DNA of 64,000 bases. It comes from Episyrphus balteatus (taxonomy: Eukaryota; Arthropoda; Insecta; Diptera; Syrphidae). The stretch spans positions 80,298,253 to 80,362,252 of the forward strand of contig NC_079135.1 of assembly GCF_945859705.1 (NCBI RefSeq). Direction: 5' to 3'. Below the pieces are notes generated by a model, which did not search any database, was not told the origin of the DNA, and saw only the letters and a program-made list of their open reading frames with translations. Positions 38,401 to 48,066 of the stretch are shown here, in pieces. The position numbers and the translations under genes are program-made. The stretch's first letter is position 1. Each line of letters opens with the position of its first letter.

Positions 38401-39359
38401 GACTTTTGTCGTCGACTTTTATCGTCGACTTTAGTCGTCGACTTTAGTCGTCGACTTTTGTCGTCGACTTTTGTCGTCGACTTTTGTCGTCGACTTTTGT
38501 CGTCGACTTTTGTCGTCGACTTTTGTCGTCGACTTTTGTCGTCGACTTTTGTCGTCGACTTTTGTCGTCGACTTTTTTCGTCGACTTTAGTCGTCGACTT
38601 TAGTCGTCGTCTTTTGTCGTCGACTTTAGTCGTCGACTTTAGTCTTCGACTTTTGTCGTCGACTTTAGTCTTCGACTTTTGTCGTCGACTTTTGTCGTCG
38701 ACTTTAGTCGTCGACTTTAGTCGTCGACTTTAGTCTTCGACTTTAGTCTTCGACTTTAGTCGTCGACTTTTGACGTCGACTTTAGTCGTCGACTTTTGTC
38801 GTCGACTTTTGTCGTCGACTTTTGTCGTCGACTTTTGTCGTCGACTTTTGTCGTCGACTTTTGTCGTCGACGTTAGTCGTCGACGTTAGTCGTCGACTTT
38901 AGTCGTCGAATTTTTTCGTCGACTTTTATCGTCGACTTTAGTCGTCGACTTTTGTCGTCGACTTTTGTCGTCGACTTTTGTCGTCGACTTTTGTCGTCGA
39001 CTTTTGTCGTCGACTTTTGTCGTCGACTTTTGTCGTCGACTTTAGTCGTCGACTTTTGCCGTCGACTTTAGTCGTCGACTTTTGTCGTCGACTTTTGTCG
39101 TCGACTTTTGTCGTCGACTTTTGTCGTCGACTTTTGTCTTCGACTTTTGTCGTCGACTTTTGTCGTCGACTTTTGTCGTCGACTTTTGTCGTCGACTTTT
39201 GTCGTCGACGTTAGTCGTCGACTTTAGTCGTCGAATTTTTTCGTCGACTTTTATCGTCGACTTTAGTCGTCGACTTTTGTCGTCGACTTTTGTCGTCGAC
39301 TTTTGACGTGGACTTTTGTCGTCGACTTTTGTCGTCGACGTTAGTCGTCGACTTTAGTC

Positions 39360-42300
39360 GTCGAATTTTTTCGTCGACTTTTATCGTCGACTTTAGTCGT
39401 CGACTTTTGTCGTCGACTTTTGTCGTCGACTTTTGTCGTCGACTTTTGTCGTCGACTTTTGTCGTCGACTTTTGTCGTCGACTTTTGTCGTCGACTTTTG
39501 TCGTCGACTTTTGTCGTCGACTTTTGTCGTCGACTTTTGTCGTCGACGTTAGTCGTCGACTTTAGTCGTCGAATTTTTTCGTCGACTTTTGTCGTCGACT
39601 TTTGTCGTCGACTTTAATCGTCGACTTTAGTCGTCGACTTTTGTCGTCGACTTTTGTCGTCGACTTTTGTCGTCGACTTTTGTCGTCGACTTTTGTCGTC
39701 GACTTTTGTCGTCGACTTTTGTCGTCGACGTTAGTCGTCGACTTTAGTCGTCGAATTTTTTCGTCGACTTTTATCGTCGACTTTAGTCGTCGACTTTTGT
39801 CGTCGACTTTTGTCGTCGACTTTTGTCGTCGACTTTTGTCGTCGACTTTAATCGTCGACTTTAGTCGTCGACTTTTGCCGTCGACTTTTGTCGTCGACTT
39901 TAGTCGTCGACTTTTGCCGTCGACTTTTGTCGTCGACTTTTGTCGTCGACTTTTGTCGTCGACTTTTGTCGTCGACTTTTGTCGTCGACTTTTGTCGTCG
40001 ACTTTTGTCGTCGACTTTTGTCGTCGACTTTTGTCGTCGACGTTAGTCGTCGACTTTAGTCGTCGAATTTTTTCGTCGACTTTTATCGTCGACTTTTGTC
40101 GTCGACTTTTGTCGTCGACTTTTGTCATCGACTTTTGTCGTCGACTTTTGTCGTCGACTTTAATCGTCGACTTTAGTCGTCGACTTTTGTCGTCGACTTT
40201 TGTCGTCGACGTTAGTCGTCGACTTTTGTCGTCGACGTTAGTCGTCGACTTTTGTCGTCGACGTTAGTCGTCGACTTTAGTCGTCGAATTTTTTCGTCGA
40301 CTTTTATCGTCGACTTTAGTCGTCGACTTTTGTCGTCGACTTTTGTCGTCGACTTTTGTCGTCGACTTTTGTCGTCGACTTTAATCGTCGACTTTAGTCG
40401 TCGACTTTTGCCGTCGACTTTTGTCGTCGACTTTTGTCGTCGACTTTAGTCGTCTACTTTTGTCGTCGACTTTTGTCGTCGACTTTTGTCGTCGACTATT
40501 GTCGTCGACTTTTGTCGTCGACTTTAGTCGTCGTCTTTTGTCGTCGACTTTAGTCGTTGACTTTTGTCGTCGACTTTTGTCGTCGACTATTGTCGTCGAC
40601 TTTTGTCGTCGACTATTGTCGTCGACTTTTGTCGTCGACTTTAGTCGTCGTCTTTTGTCGTCGACTTTAGTCGTTGACTTTTGTCGTCGACTTTTGTCGT
40701 CGACTTTTGTCGTCGACTTTTATCGTCGACTTTTGTCGTCGACTTTTATCGTCGACTTTAGTCGTCGACTTTAGTCGTCGACTTTAGTCGTCGACTTTAG
40801 TCGTAGACTTTAGTCGTCGATTTTAGTCGTCGACTTTAGTCGTCGACTTTAGTCGTCGACTTTTGTCGTCGACTTTAGTCGTCGACTTTTGTCGTCGACT
40901 TTTGTCGTCGACTTTTGTTGTCGACTTTAGTCGTCGTCTTTTGTCGTCGACTTTAGACGTCGACTTTTGTCGTCGACTTTTGTCGTCGACTTTTGTCGTC
41001 GACTTTTGTCGTCGACTTTTGTCGTCGACTTTTGTCGTCGACTTTTGCCGTCGACTTTTGTCGTCGACTTTAATCGTCGACTTTAGTCTTCGACTTTAGT
41101 CGTCGACTTTTGTCGTCGACTTTTGTCGTCGACTTTAGTCGTCGACTTTTGTCGTCGACGTTTGTCGTCGACTTTAGTCGTCGTCTTTTGTCGTCGACTT
41201 TAGTAGTCGACTTTAGACTTCGACTTTTGTCGTCGACTTTTGTCGTCGACTTTTGTCGTCGACTTTTGTCGTCGACTTTTGTCGTCGACTTTTGTCGTCG
41301 ACTTTTGTCGTCGACTTTTGCCGTCGACTTTTGTCGTCGACTTTAGTCGTCGACTTTAATCGTCGACTTTAGTCTTCGACTTTAGTCGTCGACTTTTGTC
41401 GTCGACTTTTGTCGTCGACTTTAGTCGTCGACTTTTGTCGTAGACTTTAGTCGTCGATTTTAGTCGTCGACTTTAGTCGTCGACTTTAGTCGTCGACTTT
41501 TGTCGTCGACTTTTGTTGTCGACTTTAGTCTTCGACTTTAGTCGTCGACTTTAGTCGTCGACTTTTGTCGTCGACTTTTGTCGTCGACTTTTGTCGTCGA
41601 CTTTAGTCGTCGTCTTTTGTCGTCGACTTTAGTAGTCGACTTTAGTCGTCGACTTTTGTCGTCGACTTTAGTCGTCGTCTTTTGTCGTCGACTTTAGTAG
41701 TCGACTTTAGTCGTCGACTTTTGTCGTCGACTTTTGTCGTCGACTTTTTTCGTCGACCTTTATCGTCGACTTTTGTCGTCGACTTTTGTCGTCGACTTTA
41801 GTCGTCGACTTTTGTCGTCGACTTTAGTCGTCGACTTTTGTCGTCGACGTTTGTCGTCGACTTTAGTCGTCGACTTTAGTCTTCGACTTTAGTCGTCGAC
41901 TTTTGTCGTCGACTTTTGTCGTCGACTTTAGTCGTCGTCTTTTGTCGTCGACTTTAGTAGTCGACTTTAGTCGTCGACTTTTGTCGTCGACTTTAGTCGT
42001 CGTCTTTTGTCGTCGACTTTAGTAGTCGACTTTAGTCGTCGACTTTTGTCGTCGACTTTTGTTGTCGACTTTTGTCGTCGACTTTTGTCGTCGACCTTTA
42101 TCGTCGACTTTTGTCGTCGACTTTTGTCGTCGACTTTAGTCGTCGGCTTTTGTCGTCGACGTTTGTCGTCGACTTTAGTCGTCGTCTTTTGTCGTCGACT
42201 TTAGTAGTCGACTTTAGTCGTCGACTTTAGTCTTCGACTTTAGTCGTTGACTTTTGTCGTCGACTTTTGTCGTCGACTTTTGTCGTCGACTTTTATCGTC

Positions 42301-43150
42301 GACTTTTGTCGTCGACTTTTATCGTCGACTTTAGTCGTCGACTTTAGTCGTAGACTTTAGTCGTAGACTTTAGTCGTCGATTTTAGTCGTCGACTTTAGT
42401 CGTCGACTTTAGTCGTCGACTTTTGTCGTCGACTTTTGTTGTCGACTTTAGTCTTCGACTTTAGTCGTCGACTTTAGTCGTCGACTTTTGTCGTTGACTT
42501 TAGTCGTCGACTTTAGTCGTCGACTTTTGTCGTCGACTTTTGTCGTCGACTTTTGTCGTCGACTTTTGTCGTCGACTTTTGTCGTCGACTTTTGTCGTCG
42601 ACTTTTATCGTCGACTTTAGTCGTCGACTTTAGTCGTCGACTTTAGTCGTCGACTTTAGTCGTCGACTTTTGTCGTCGACTTTTGTCGTCGACTTTTGTC
42701 GTCGACTTTTGTCGTCGACTTTTGTCGTCGAATTTTGTCATCGACTTTTGTCGTCGACTTTTGTCGTCGACTTTTGTCGTCGACTTTTGTCGTCGACTTT
42801 TGTGGTCGACTTTTGTCGTCGACTTTTGTGGTCGACTTTTGTCGTCGACTTTAGTCGTCGACTTTTGTCTTAGACTTTTGTCGTCGACTTTAGTCGTCGA
42901 CTTTAGTCTTCGACTTTAGTCGTCGACTTTAGTGGTCGTCTTTGTCGTCGACTTTAGTCGTCGACTTTAGTCGTCGACTTTAGTCGTCGACTTTAGTCGT
43001 CGACTTTAGTCTTCGACTTTAGTCTTCGACTTTAGTCGTCGACTTTTGTCGTCGACTTTTGTCGTCGACTTTTGTCGTCGACTTTTGTGGTCGACTTTTG
43101 TCGTCGACTTTTGTCGTCGACTTTTGTCGTCGACTTTTGTCGTCGACTTT
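39360..43150 (+). repeat. Large satellite duplication, copy A (left part)
   Basis: The variant series here is repeated at about 51.56-53.83 kb and continues beyond the LTR element at 61.21-63.75 kb. The series includes TCGAATTTTTTCGTCGAC followed by TTTTATCGTCGAC, TTTAATCGTCGAC, ACTATTGTCG, GTTGTCGAC and GTAGTCGAC. Offsets are about 12.16-12.27 kb, changing by a few monomers. Copy A is interrupted at 43150 by the non-LTR element and resumes at 48067. Confidence 0.8.
43133..43150. repeat. Target site duplication at the 3' end of the non-LTR element
   Basis: ACTTTTGTCGTCGACTTT abuts the A-rich tail and equals 48067-48084. Because the target is a 13-bp tandem repeat, part of this match is unavoidable, so the 18-bp length is a best estimate. 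Confidence 0.6.
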
Positions 43151-43406
43151 TATTTATTTTTTATTTATTTATTTGTTTAGATATTACATATTGTAGGACA
43201 TTGTCCCTTATTTATATGCTAAGTTATTCAAAAAAATGAAAATGTAAACAACGAATAAGTAACTTGTATAAATTTACTTGAATTTTAAAGAATATCAATT
43301 AAGTCGTAACAATTGACTTCAATCTTAAATACTTAATATAAAGAAAACAAAACTAGTCTTCATGAGTACAATCATTTGAACAAGAAAAACGCACAAGAAT
43401 CGGAAG
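43151..43406 (-). other. 3' UTR and A-rich tail of the non-LTR element
   Basis: Non-coding sequence after the ORF2 stop. The terminal 30 bases on the minus strand are AAATAAATAAATAAA-like, ending at the satellite T-run, and include AATAAA polyadenylation-type hexamers. No further structure was recognised. Confidence 0.8.
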
Positions 43407-46307
43407 TTATACAAAAGTAGCAAATACCAAACGCTTGAACTTATTAACATTGTGTGTAGATCGAATTTGTCTTGAAAGGCCATTCCAAAGTTTAATGCCA
43501 CGAATTAGAAATGACGATGAGGCTCGAGTACTTCTGTGCCTAGGTATAGAAATTCTATTTGAAGATGTTCTTCTCAAAAAAACAATTTTTTGAAAAATAT
43601 ATGCTGGCAGTGATTTGAAAATGATTTTGTGAAGAGTGCAAATAACTCTTAGCTCCAAAAACGACGAAAACGATATTCCCAAAAAAGATTTAGTAAAACC
43701 AGAAATATGCTCTCTCCTCTTTATGGAATAAACATATCTGACGACATCATTGAAGCATACCCTTAATCTTGACAGTACTACACCAGTAGCACCTGAAAAC
43801 ATTTCAGCACCATACAAAAAGTGGGGAACTAAAAGAGCCTTTGCAAGCTTAATTTTGATATGAAGAGGCAAATATTCACTAATATTATAAAGTTTGCGCA
43901 GGATAAAATTAGTTCGACTTATAAGATTGTTAATATGAGCTTCCCAAGATAAAGTTTCATCAAGTATGAAACCCAAACTCTTTACCTTACTCTGGTAAGG
44001 AATAACAACATTATCCAACACAACCGGATCCAACATGAAACTCACTGGCCTAAAATAAAAAGCAATGGCCTGCGATTTGGCTGGGTTCAATTTCAATTTA
44101 TTTTCTAAAGCCCAAGAGTGAACAGAAAGAAGATCAGAATTAACAGAAGTGAGGAAGGAAGAAACTTCACTTATCGAACAAGAAAAAAGTAACTGCACGT
44201 CATCTGCAAACAGATGAACAAGCGAAAAAGAAGTTGCATTATGGAGGTCATTTATAAATATAGAAAACAGAATTGGCCCTAAAATGGATCCCTGGGGAAC
44301 TCCTGATGTAATTTCTATAAAATCTGATTTATTCTCGCCAACACAAACATATTGAGACCGTTGCGATAAGTATGAAAGTATTAAATTACAGGCGCTATTA
44401 GAGAAGGAAAAATATCGATTGAGTTTGTAGCAAAGACGAATATGGTTCACACTATCAAAAGCCTTGCTGAAATCTAAAAGTAACAATAAAGAAACATATT
44501 TACGATCCATATTCATCTTAATTGTGTCGGTTAAATCAATCAGAGTTGTAGTTGTACTATGAAACTTTCGAAAACCAGATTGATTGCAAAAAAGTAAGTT
44601 ATTTCGAATAAGAAATTCATTGATTTGCCATTTCATCAAAATCTCTAAAATTTTTGAAGTGGCCGGCAATAAACTAATGGGCCTAAAATCTGACGGTTCT
44701 TGAGGGTTAGATTTTTTTCCAACTGGAATAATTTTTGCACATTTCCAAGCTTGAGGATACGAAGAAGTGGTTAAAACTGTGTTAATTACATGCAACAAAT
44801 GGTGAGATATCCAAGGAAAAATGAACTTAATGAATTTTATTGGAATATCATCAAAACCAGTAGCATTAGATTTGATAGAAAACAATGCATTGTATATCTC
44901 GTCAAGGGAAACACAACGAAAAGAAAAGGCATTTTCAATTTCAGGTACAAATTCAACATCATTTTCACTTGTGTTACTCTGAGATTGAGAGAAATAAGAA
45001 TTAAGAATTGCCGGGTCTAAATTTCCAAAGTCCATTTCATTGTCCTTAAGGCCAATAGTGTTAATTTTTTTCCAAAGATCTTTGCTGGATTGAACACATT
45101 CAAACTTACGAATGCCATATTCCCTTTTTAATGCTCTTATTTCACTTTTAACTTTGTTTCTGTACTTACAAAATGTTTTCCATGTATTCTCAGAGGGACT
45201 GCCACGATACGCTCTAAAAGAAAGATCCCTTAAATTAATGGCATTGGCAACACGAGGTGAAGTAAGAGGATTAACTTTTTTATTAGGTCTAATAGTTTTA
45301 AGAGGCACAAAAGACTCAAACAAATACTTCAAGTTAGTGTTCAAGAAATCAACTTGAAAACTGGAATCATTCGTACTATATAGGACATTAAAATTGATCT
45401 GCGACATACTGGCATATAATTGATTAGTATTAATCGAGCTAAAATCTCTTATTTTAATTTCAAGATCAACTATTTCTGGAATTATATCTAAAGAAATAAA
45501 AATAAAAGCATGTTTTGAAATAGCTGGTATCCAGAACTGATCTTTATATTGTACTGAATCAGGGTTATTTACTATTATAAAATCCAATAGAGAGGTATTC
45601 GAGTGGAAACTATCAAAATGCGTTGCAATATTACTGTGAATTGTGTGCATGTTACACCTACTTAACAAATTATCACAAGATATCTTTTTGTTGCTATCAA
45701 AAAGATTGTAATTGAAGTCACCCATGACATAGACATGGCTATATTTTTGAGTGAAATCTGTCAAAATAGGTTCAACTTTTGAAAATTCTCCTTTGGGAAG
45801 ATAAATGACACCTATGAGAATTTTACTATTGCCAGAGGAGATTTCCGCAAATATGAACTCTATACCAGGTTCTGTACATTTCAATATTTTTGTAGGTCGA
45901 ATTTGATCGTCAATATACAATGCCACACCACCACCTCTTAGCCGCGGTCTGTCATTTCTATAAACTTTGTAACCTGGAATACCTACAGACAAATCACTGT
46001 GATAACTCTTGAGCCATGTTTCAGATACACCAATCATGTCTAAATAGTGGCCACTAAGAATGGATTTGATTTCATTAAACTTGGAACTTTTGTTGTTGAG
46101 ACAAAAACTTTGGCAGTTAAAATGGCCAATATTAAGATAGTTTTTCCGATGCTTGAGCGTATCTCTGAGATAACTTGAGTCACTTGACTGTGCTCCCAAA
46201 ATAAAATCATCCATTGATAAGTTATACAAATTGATTATGAGATGAAAGTTAGTTATTAAAAAAGGTAATAAAGAAAGAAAATGTAAAAAGTTGTTACGAT
46301 TTTTCAA
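43407..46307 (-). CDS. ORF2: endonuclease / reverse transcriptase of the non-LTR element
   Basis: Encodes a 966-residue polyprotein that would nick target DNA and copy the element RNA at the nick in the nucleus. An APE-like endonuclease domain spans about residues 58-275: N64 in HFNCQS, E96 in VSETWL, D197 and N199 in GDFNYN, and the terminal H266. H266 is preceded by K265, where the usual motif is SDH, so that Asp is absent. The reverse transcriptase domain spans about residues 465-800, with FRPISLLP (541-548), DFSKAFD (612-618, first catalytic Asp), SGVPQGSILGP (668-678) and FADD (700-703, catalytic Asp pair). There is no RNase H domain. The annotated Met gives a 31-residue hydrophobic lead, and Met32 (position 46214, MDDFILGAQ) is an equally plausible start. 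The frame is uninterrupted, so the protein may be functional apart from the endonuclease change. Confidence 0.93.
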   Translation of the reverse strand: MKNRNNFLHFLSLLPFLITNFHLIINLYNLSMDDFILGAQSSDSSYLRDTLKHRKNYLNIGHFNCQSFCLNNKSSKFNEIKSILSGHYLDMIGVSETWLKSYHSDLSVGIPGYKVYRNDRPRLRGGGVALYIDDQIRPTKILKCTEPGIEFIFAEISSGNSKILIGVIYLPKGEFSKVEPILTDFTQKYSHVYVMGDFNYNLFDSNKKISCDNLLSRCNMHTIHSNIATHFDSFHSNTSLLDFIIVNNPDSVQYKDQFWIPAISKHAFIFISLDIIPEIVDLEIKIRDFSSINTNQLYASMSQINFNVLYSTNDSSFQVDFLNTNLKYLFESFVPLKTIRPNKKVNPLTSPRVANAINLRDLSFRAYRGSPSENTWKTFCKYRNKVKSEIRALKREYGIRKFECVQSSKDLWKKINTIGLKDNEMDFGNLDPAILNSYFSQSQSNTSENDVEFVPEIENAFSFRCVSLDEIYNALFSIKSNATGFDDIPIKFIKFIFPWISHHLLHVINTVLTTSSYPQAWKCAKIIPVGKKSNPQEPSDFRPISLLPATSKILEILMKWQINEFLIRNNLLFCNQSGFRKFHSTTTTLIDLTDTIKMNMDRKYVSLLLLLDFSKAFDSVNHIRLCYKLNRYFSFSNSACNLILSYLSQRSQYVCVGENKSDFIEITSGVPQGSILGPILFSIFINDLHNATSFSLVHLFADDVQLLFSCSISEVSSFLTSVNSDLLSVHSWALENKLKLNPAKSQAIAFYFRPVSFMLDPVVLDNVVIPYQSKVKSLGFILDETLSWEAHINNLISRTNFILRKLYNISEYLPLHIKIKLAKALLVPHFLYGAEMFSGATGVVLSRLRVCFNDVVRYVYSIKRREHISGFTKSFLGISFSSFLELRVICTLHKIIFKSLPAYIFQKIVFLRRTSSNRISIPRHRSTRASSSFLIRGIKLWNGLSRQIRSTHNVNKFKRLVFATFV

Positions 46308-46635
46308 TTTATTTAATAAACAAAAATAAAATATTTAAGTATTAGGATATTCAAAATTCGATATTCAATTAACTTACAACAATAATTCATTAGGGCAAAT
46401 ATGTGCCCGCCTTTTTAATAGAAAAATAAAAGATTAAAGAACTTGAATTAATTTCATAATGTTAAAAAACAAAAGATATCTTTATGTATGAGAAACAAAA
46501 ATATAGAGAGGATAAATTGAGGAAGATACAAAATGAGAGAAAAAAAAAATAATAATAACACATTGTGTAAATACAATGAAAAAAAAAAAAAAAAAAAAAA
46601 AAAAACATTATGCAATTTATAGGATAATAAATAAT
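46308..46635 (-). other. ORF1-ORF2 spacer of the non-LTR element
   Basis: About 330 bp of AT-rich sequence with a run of about 27 A on the plus strand (46579-46605), hence poly-U in the element RNA. Short open frames here are phenylalanine runs read from this tract. ORF2 would need reinitiation, internal entry or another route, as the ORFs do not overlap. Confidence 0.75.
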
Positions 46636-47625
46636 TCAACGACGCAATGTGCGCTTTGTAATGTTGGCTCCAACTCCAGGTGTAGATTTTTGATTCGATG
46701 AACTCTTCGATGCTTTTGATTTTCCAACAGATTTTTCTTTATGGTCAGCAGATTCATTGATAAATATGACATCTTGTTCAGAATTAGAATTAGCGACGAC
46801 AGGATTTGAAGAATCAGATTTTGTTTCGATGTTTGCGACAGCCGAATTGTAGTTCGGAATATCAGATTCGGAGTAAATAGATTTTATAGATCCATCAAGA
46901 TTTATAACTTTAAAAAATTTAAACCCAGAGCTAAAGGATTTTATTTTTCCATTTTTCAACAGATCGACACAAATCTTACGAACACTGTACATTTTTTTTG
47001 TTAAATTGTCATTGAGAAACACTCTAGATACAATACCCAATTCAGGACATATTTTATCCAATGTGAGCGATGGTGATTGAGCAAAATAGTTTTTCATGAC
47101 ACGATCTCTTGTTGTTATTGATAAAAACTTAATCAGCAAAATTTTTGAATCACTTGATAGTCTAAAAACTTTGGAAAAATCTTCAGCCCTTATGTTAACA
47201 TTGAGATAGGAACAGAGCTTTATTGCAAAGACGAAAATATCCATTTCTATTTCAGGACACCCCGACACTAAGATATCTAGTCTTTTGTTCGTAAATTCTA
47301 TAATTTCAGAGCACTCACAACTTTGAGACTTAGGAATTGAGTTCAATTTAATTTTAATGTCCAAAATCTCATTATTTACGCACAACATTTTTGTCTCCAA
47401 TTGGTCTGAGACTTCTTTAGACACAATTTCAGGTAAGTCTTTTTTTATGTCATCAGCAACCGAGTTCAAGCGCACATTCATTTGAGTGAATAGTTTGAAC
47501 ATGTGATTAAATTGTTTTGATATCATGACAGGTGAATCGGAGACAGAACAATTTTCACACAGAAGAACAGGTTCATCGTCAGTAGCATTGGCTAGAGCTA
47601 AATTGCAGCCCAAACAATTCGGCAT
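46636..47625 (-). CDS. ORF1 protein of the non-LTR element (zinc-binding N-terminus, FP25K-like region)
   Basis: Encodes 329 residues, the expected position and size for an ORF1 nucleic-acid-binding protein that packages the element RNA. The N-terminus has two CxxC pairs (C4/C7 and C23/C26), suggesting a small zinc-binding module. Residues about 35-110 are rich in charged heptad-like segments that could form a coiled coil. Residues about 115-245 (DILVSGCPE, then LIKF with TRDRVMKNYF, then VFLNDNLTKKMYSVRK and NGKI) resemble the baculovirus FP25K-like domain found in many insect CR1-type ORF1 proteins. I recognised this by pattern and did not search for it. The C-terminus is serine- and lysine-rich. 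The ATG is the first in frame after the 5' UTR, and the frame is intact. Confidence 0.85.
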   Translation of the reverse strand: MPNCLGCNLALANATDDEPVLLCENCSVSDSPVMISKQFNHMFKLFTQMNVRLNSVADDIKKDLPEIVSKEVSDQLETKMLCVNNEILDIKIKLNSIPKSQSCECSEIIEFTNKRLDILVSGCPEIEMDIFVFAIKLCSYLNVNIRAEDFSKVFRLSSDSKILLIKFLSITTRDRVMKNYFAQSPSLTLDKICPELGIVSRVFLNDNLTKKMYSVRKICVDLLKNGKIKSFSSGFKFFKVINLDGSIKSIYSESDIPNYNSAVANIETKSDSSNPVVANSNSEQDVIFINESADHKEKSVGKSKASKSSSNQKSTPGVGANITKRTLRR

Positions 47626-48066
47626 AGCTTAGGTTTACCGATCACTCTTGTTTATTTTTTTTTATTACAAAATGTATGTACTTTATGTTATTGACTAGCA
47701 CTGCACTGCAGGGAGGTAATTGAAAAAAAAAAAAAAAAAAAATATACAAAAAAAAAAAAAAAAAAAAAACAAAAACCAGTTTCGATCGCAGAGAGAGCAC
47801 TGGGTGATTTATGTGAGAGAGTAAACCACATGCACTTGTTGGTCTTATCAATTTAATGAAAATGATAATTACAGGGAATTATTTATTTAAGGAAAACTGC
47901 AATTACAAAAGATCTTAATAAATTTTTTTTCATTTATTGTATTCACAGTACTTTAATTAATAAGTTTAGATAGTTTCAATAAACTTTTAGGTTGAAATTA
48001 GGTCAATTAAAATTTTTTTTGGCAGAGCACACAAAGCACGTTGCTTATTCGTTTGACATTGTACTC
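47626..48066 (-). promoter_or_regulatory. 5' UTR and presumed internal promoter region of the non-LTR element
   Basis: About 440 bp between the element 5' end (GAGTACAATGTC on the minus strand) and ORF1. It contains two long A runs on the plus strand (about 47724-47742 and 47748-47769). Non-LTR elements of this group are normally transcribed from an internal promoter here; I see no defined core motif, so that role is inferred from position. Confidence 0.5.

Larger units (their letters stand above)
2461..43150 (+). repeat. 13-bp SalI satellite, main block (about 40.7 kb)
   Basis: An essentially uninterrupted tandem array of a 13-bp monomer, TTTTGTCGTCGAC, with a second major form TTTAGTCGTCGAC. 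Minor variants include TTTAGTCGTAGAC, TTTAGTCGTAAAC, TTTAGTCTTCGAC, TTTTATCGTCGAC, TTTTGACGTCGAC, a 10-bp TTTAGTCGAC and a 14-bp TTTTAGTCGTCGAC. Each standard monomer carries the palindrome GTCGAC and two CpG dinucleotides. The array starts abruptly at 2461, and its first monomers are the most degenerate (GTCGCCGC, GTTGAC). Polarity is constant except at 30797-30839 and 32590-32787. Three monomers make 39 bases (13 codons), so long open frames arise by construction; they encode 13-residue repeats and are not genes. Short-unit arrays of this kind are typical of pericentromeric or other constitutive heterochromatin in insects; that location is inferred. Confidence 0.97.
43151..48066 (-). mobile_element. 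Non-LTR (LINE) retrotransposon, CR1/Jockey-group, apparently full length
   Basis: A 4.9-kb minus-strand element inserted in the satellite. In its own orientation it runs from a 5' UTR of about 440 bp, through ORF1 (47625 to 46636), an AT-rich gap, and ORF2 (46307 to 43407), to a 3' UTR of about 250 bp and an A-rich AATAAATAAA tail at 43151-43180. Both ORFs are intact. ORF2 has an APE-type endonuclease and a reverse transcriptase but no RNase H domain, as in the CR1, Jockey and related clades. The 3' tail abuts a T-run of the satellite (GTCGACTTT), the expected primer for target-primed reverse transcription. I cannot fix the clade without a phylogeny; CR1-like is my first choice, based on the FP25K-like ORF1 and the RT motifs. 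Confidence 0.93.

Noticed and set aside
39562..40128. Minus-strand lysine-rich open frame (188 codons) in the satellite
   Set aside because: It is the other strand of the same tandem repeat, with no feature beyond the repeat period.
39602..40267. Long plus-strand open frame in the satellite (221 codons), and many similar ones of 60-156 codons
   Set aside because: Three 13-bp monomers make 13 codons without a stop, so open frames follow from the repeat. The products are pure 13-residue repeats and occur in several frames and on both strands.
2461..43150. CRISPR-like array
   Set aside because: Repeats are directly tandem with no unique spacers, the unit is 13 bp, and the context is eukaryotic retrotransposons.
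44790..45357. Plus-strand frames of 76 and 81 codons opposite ORF2
   Set aside because: They are antisense shadows of the reverse transcriptase gene.
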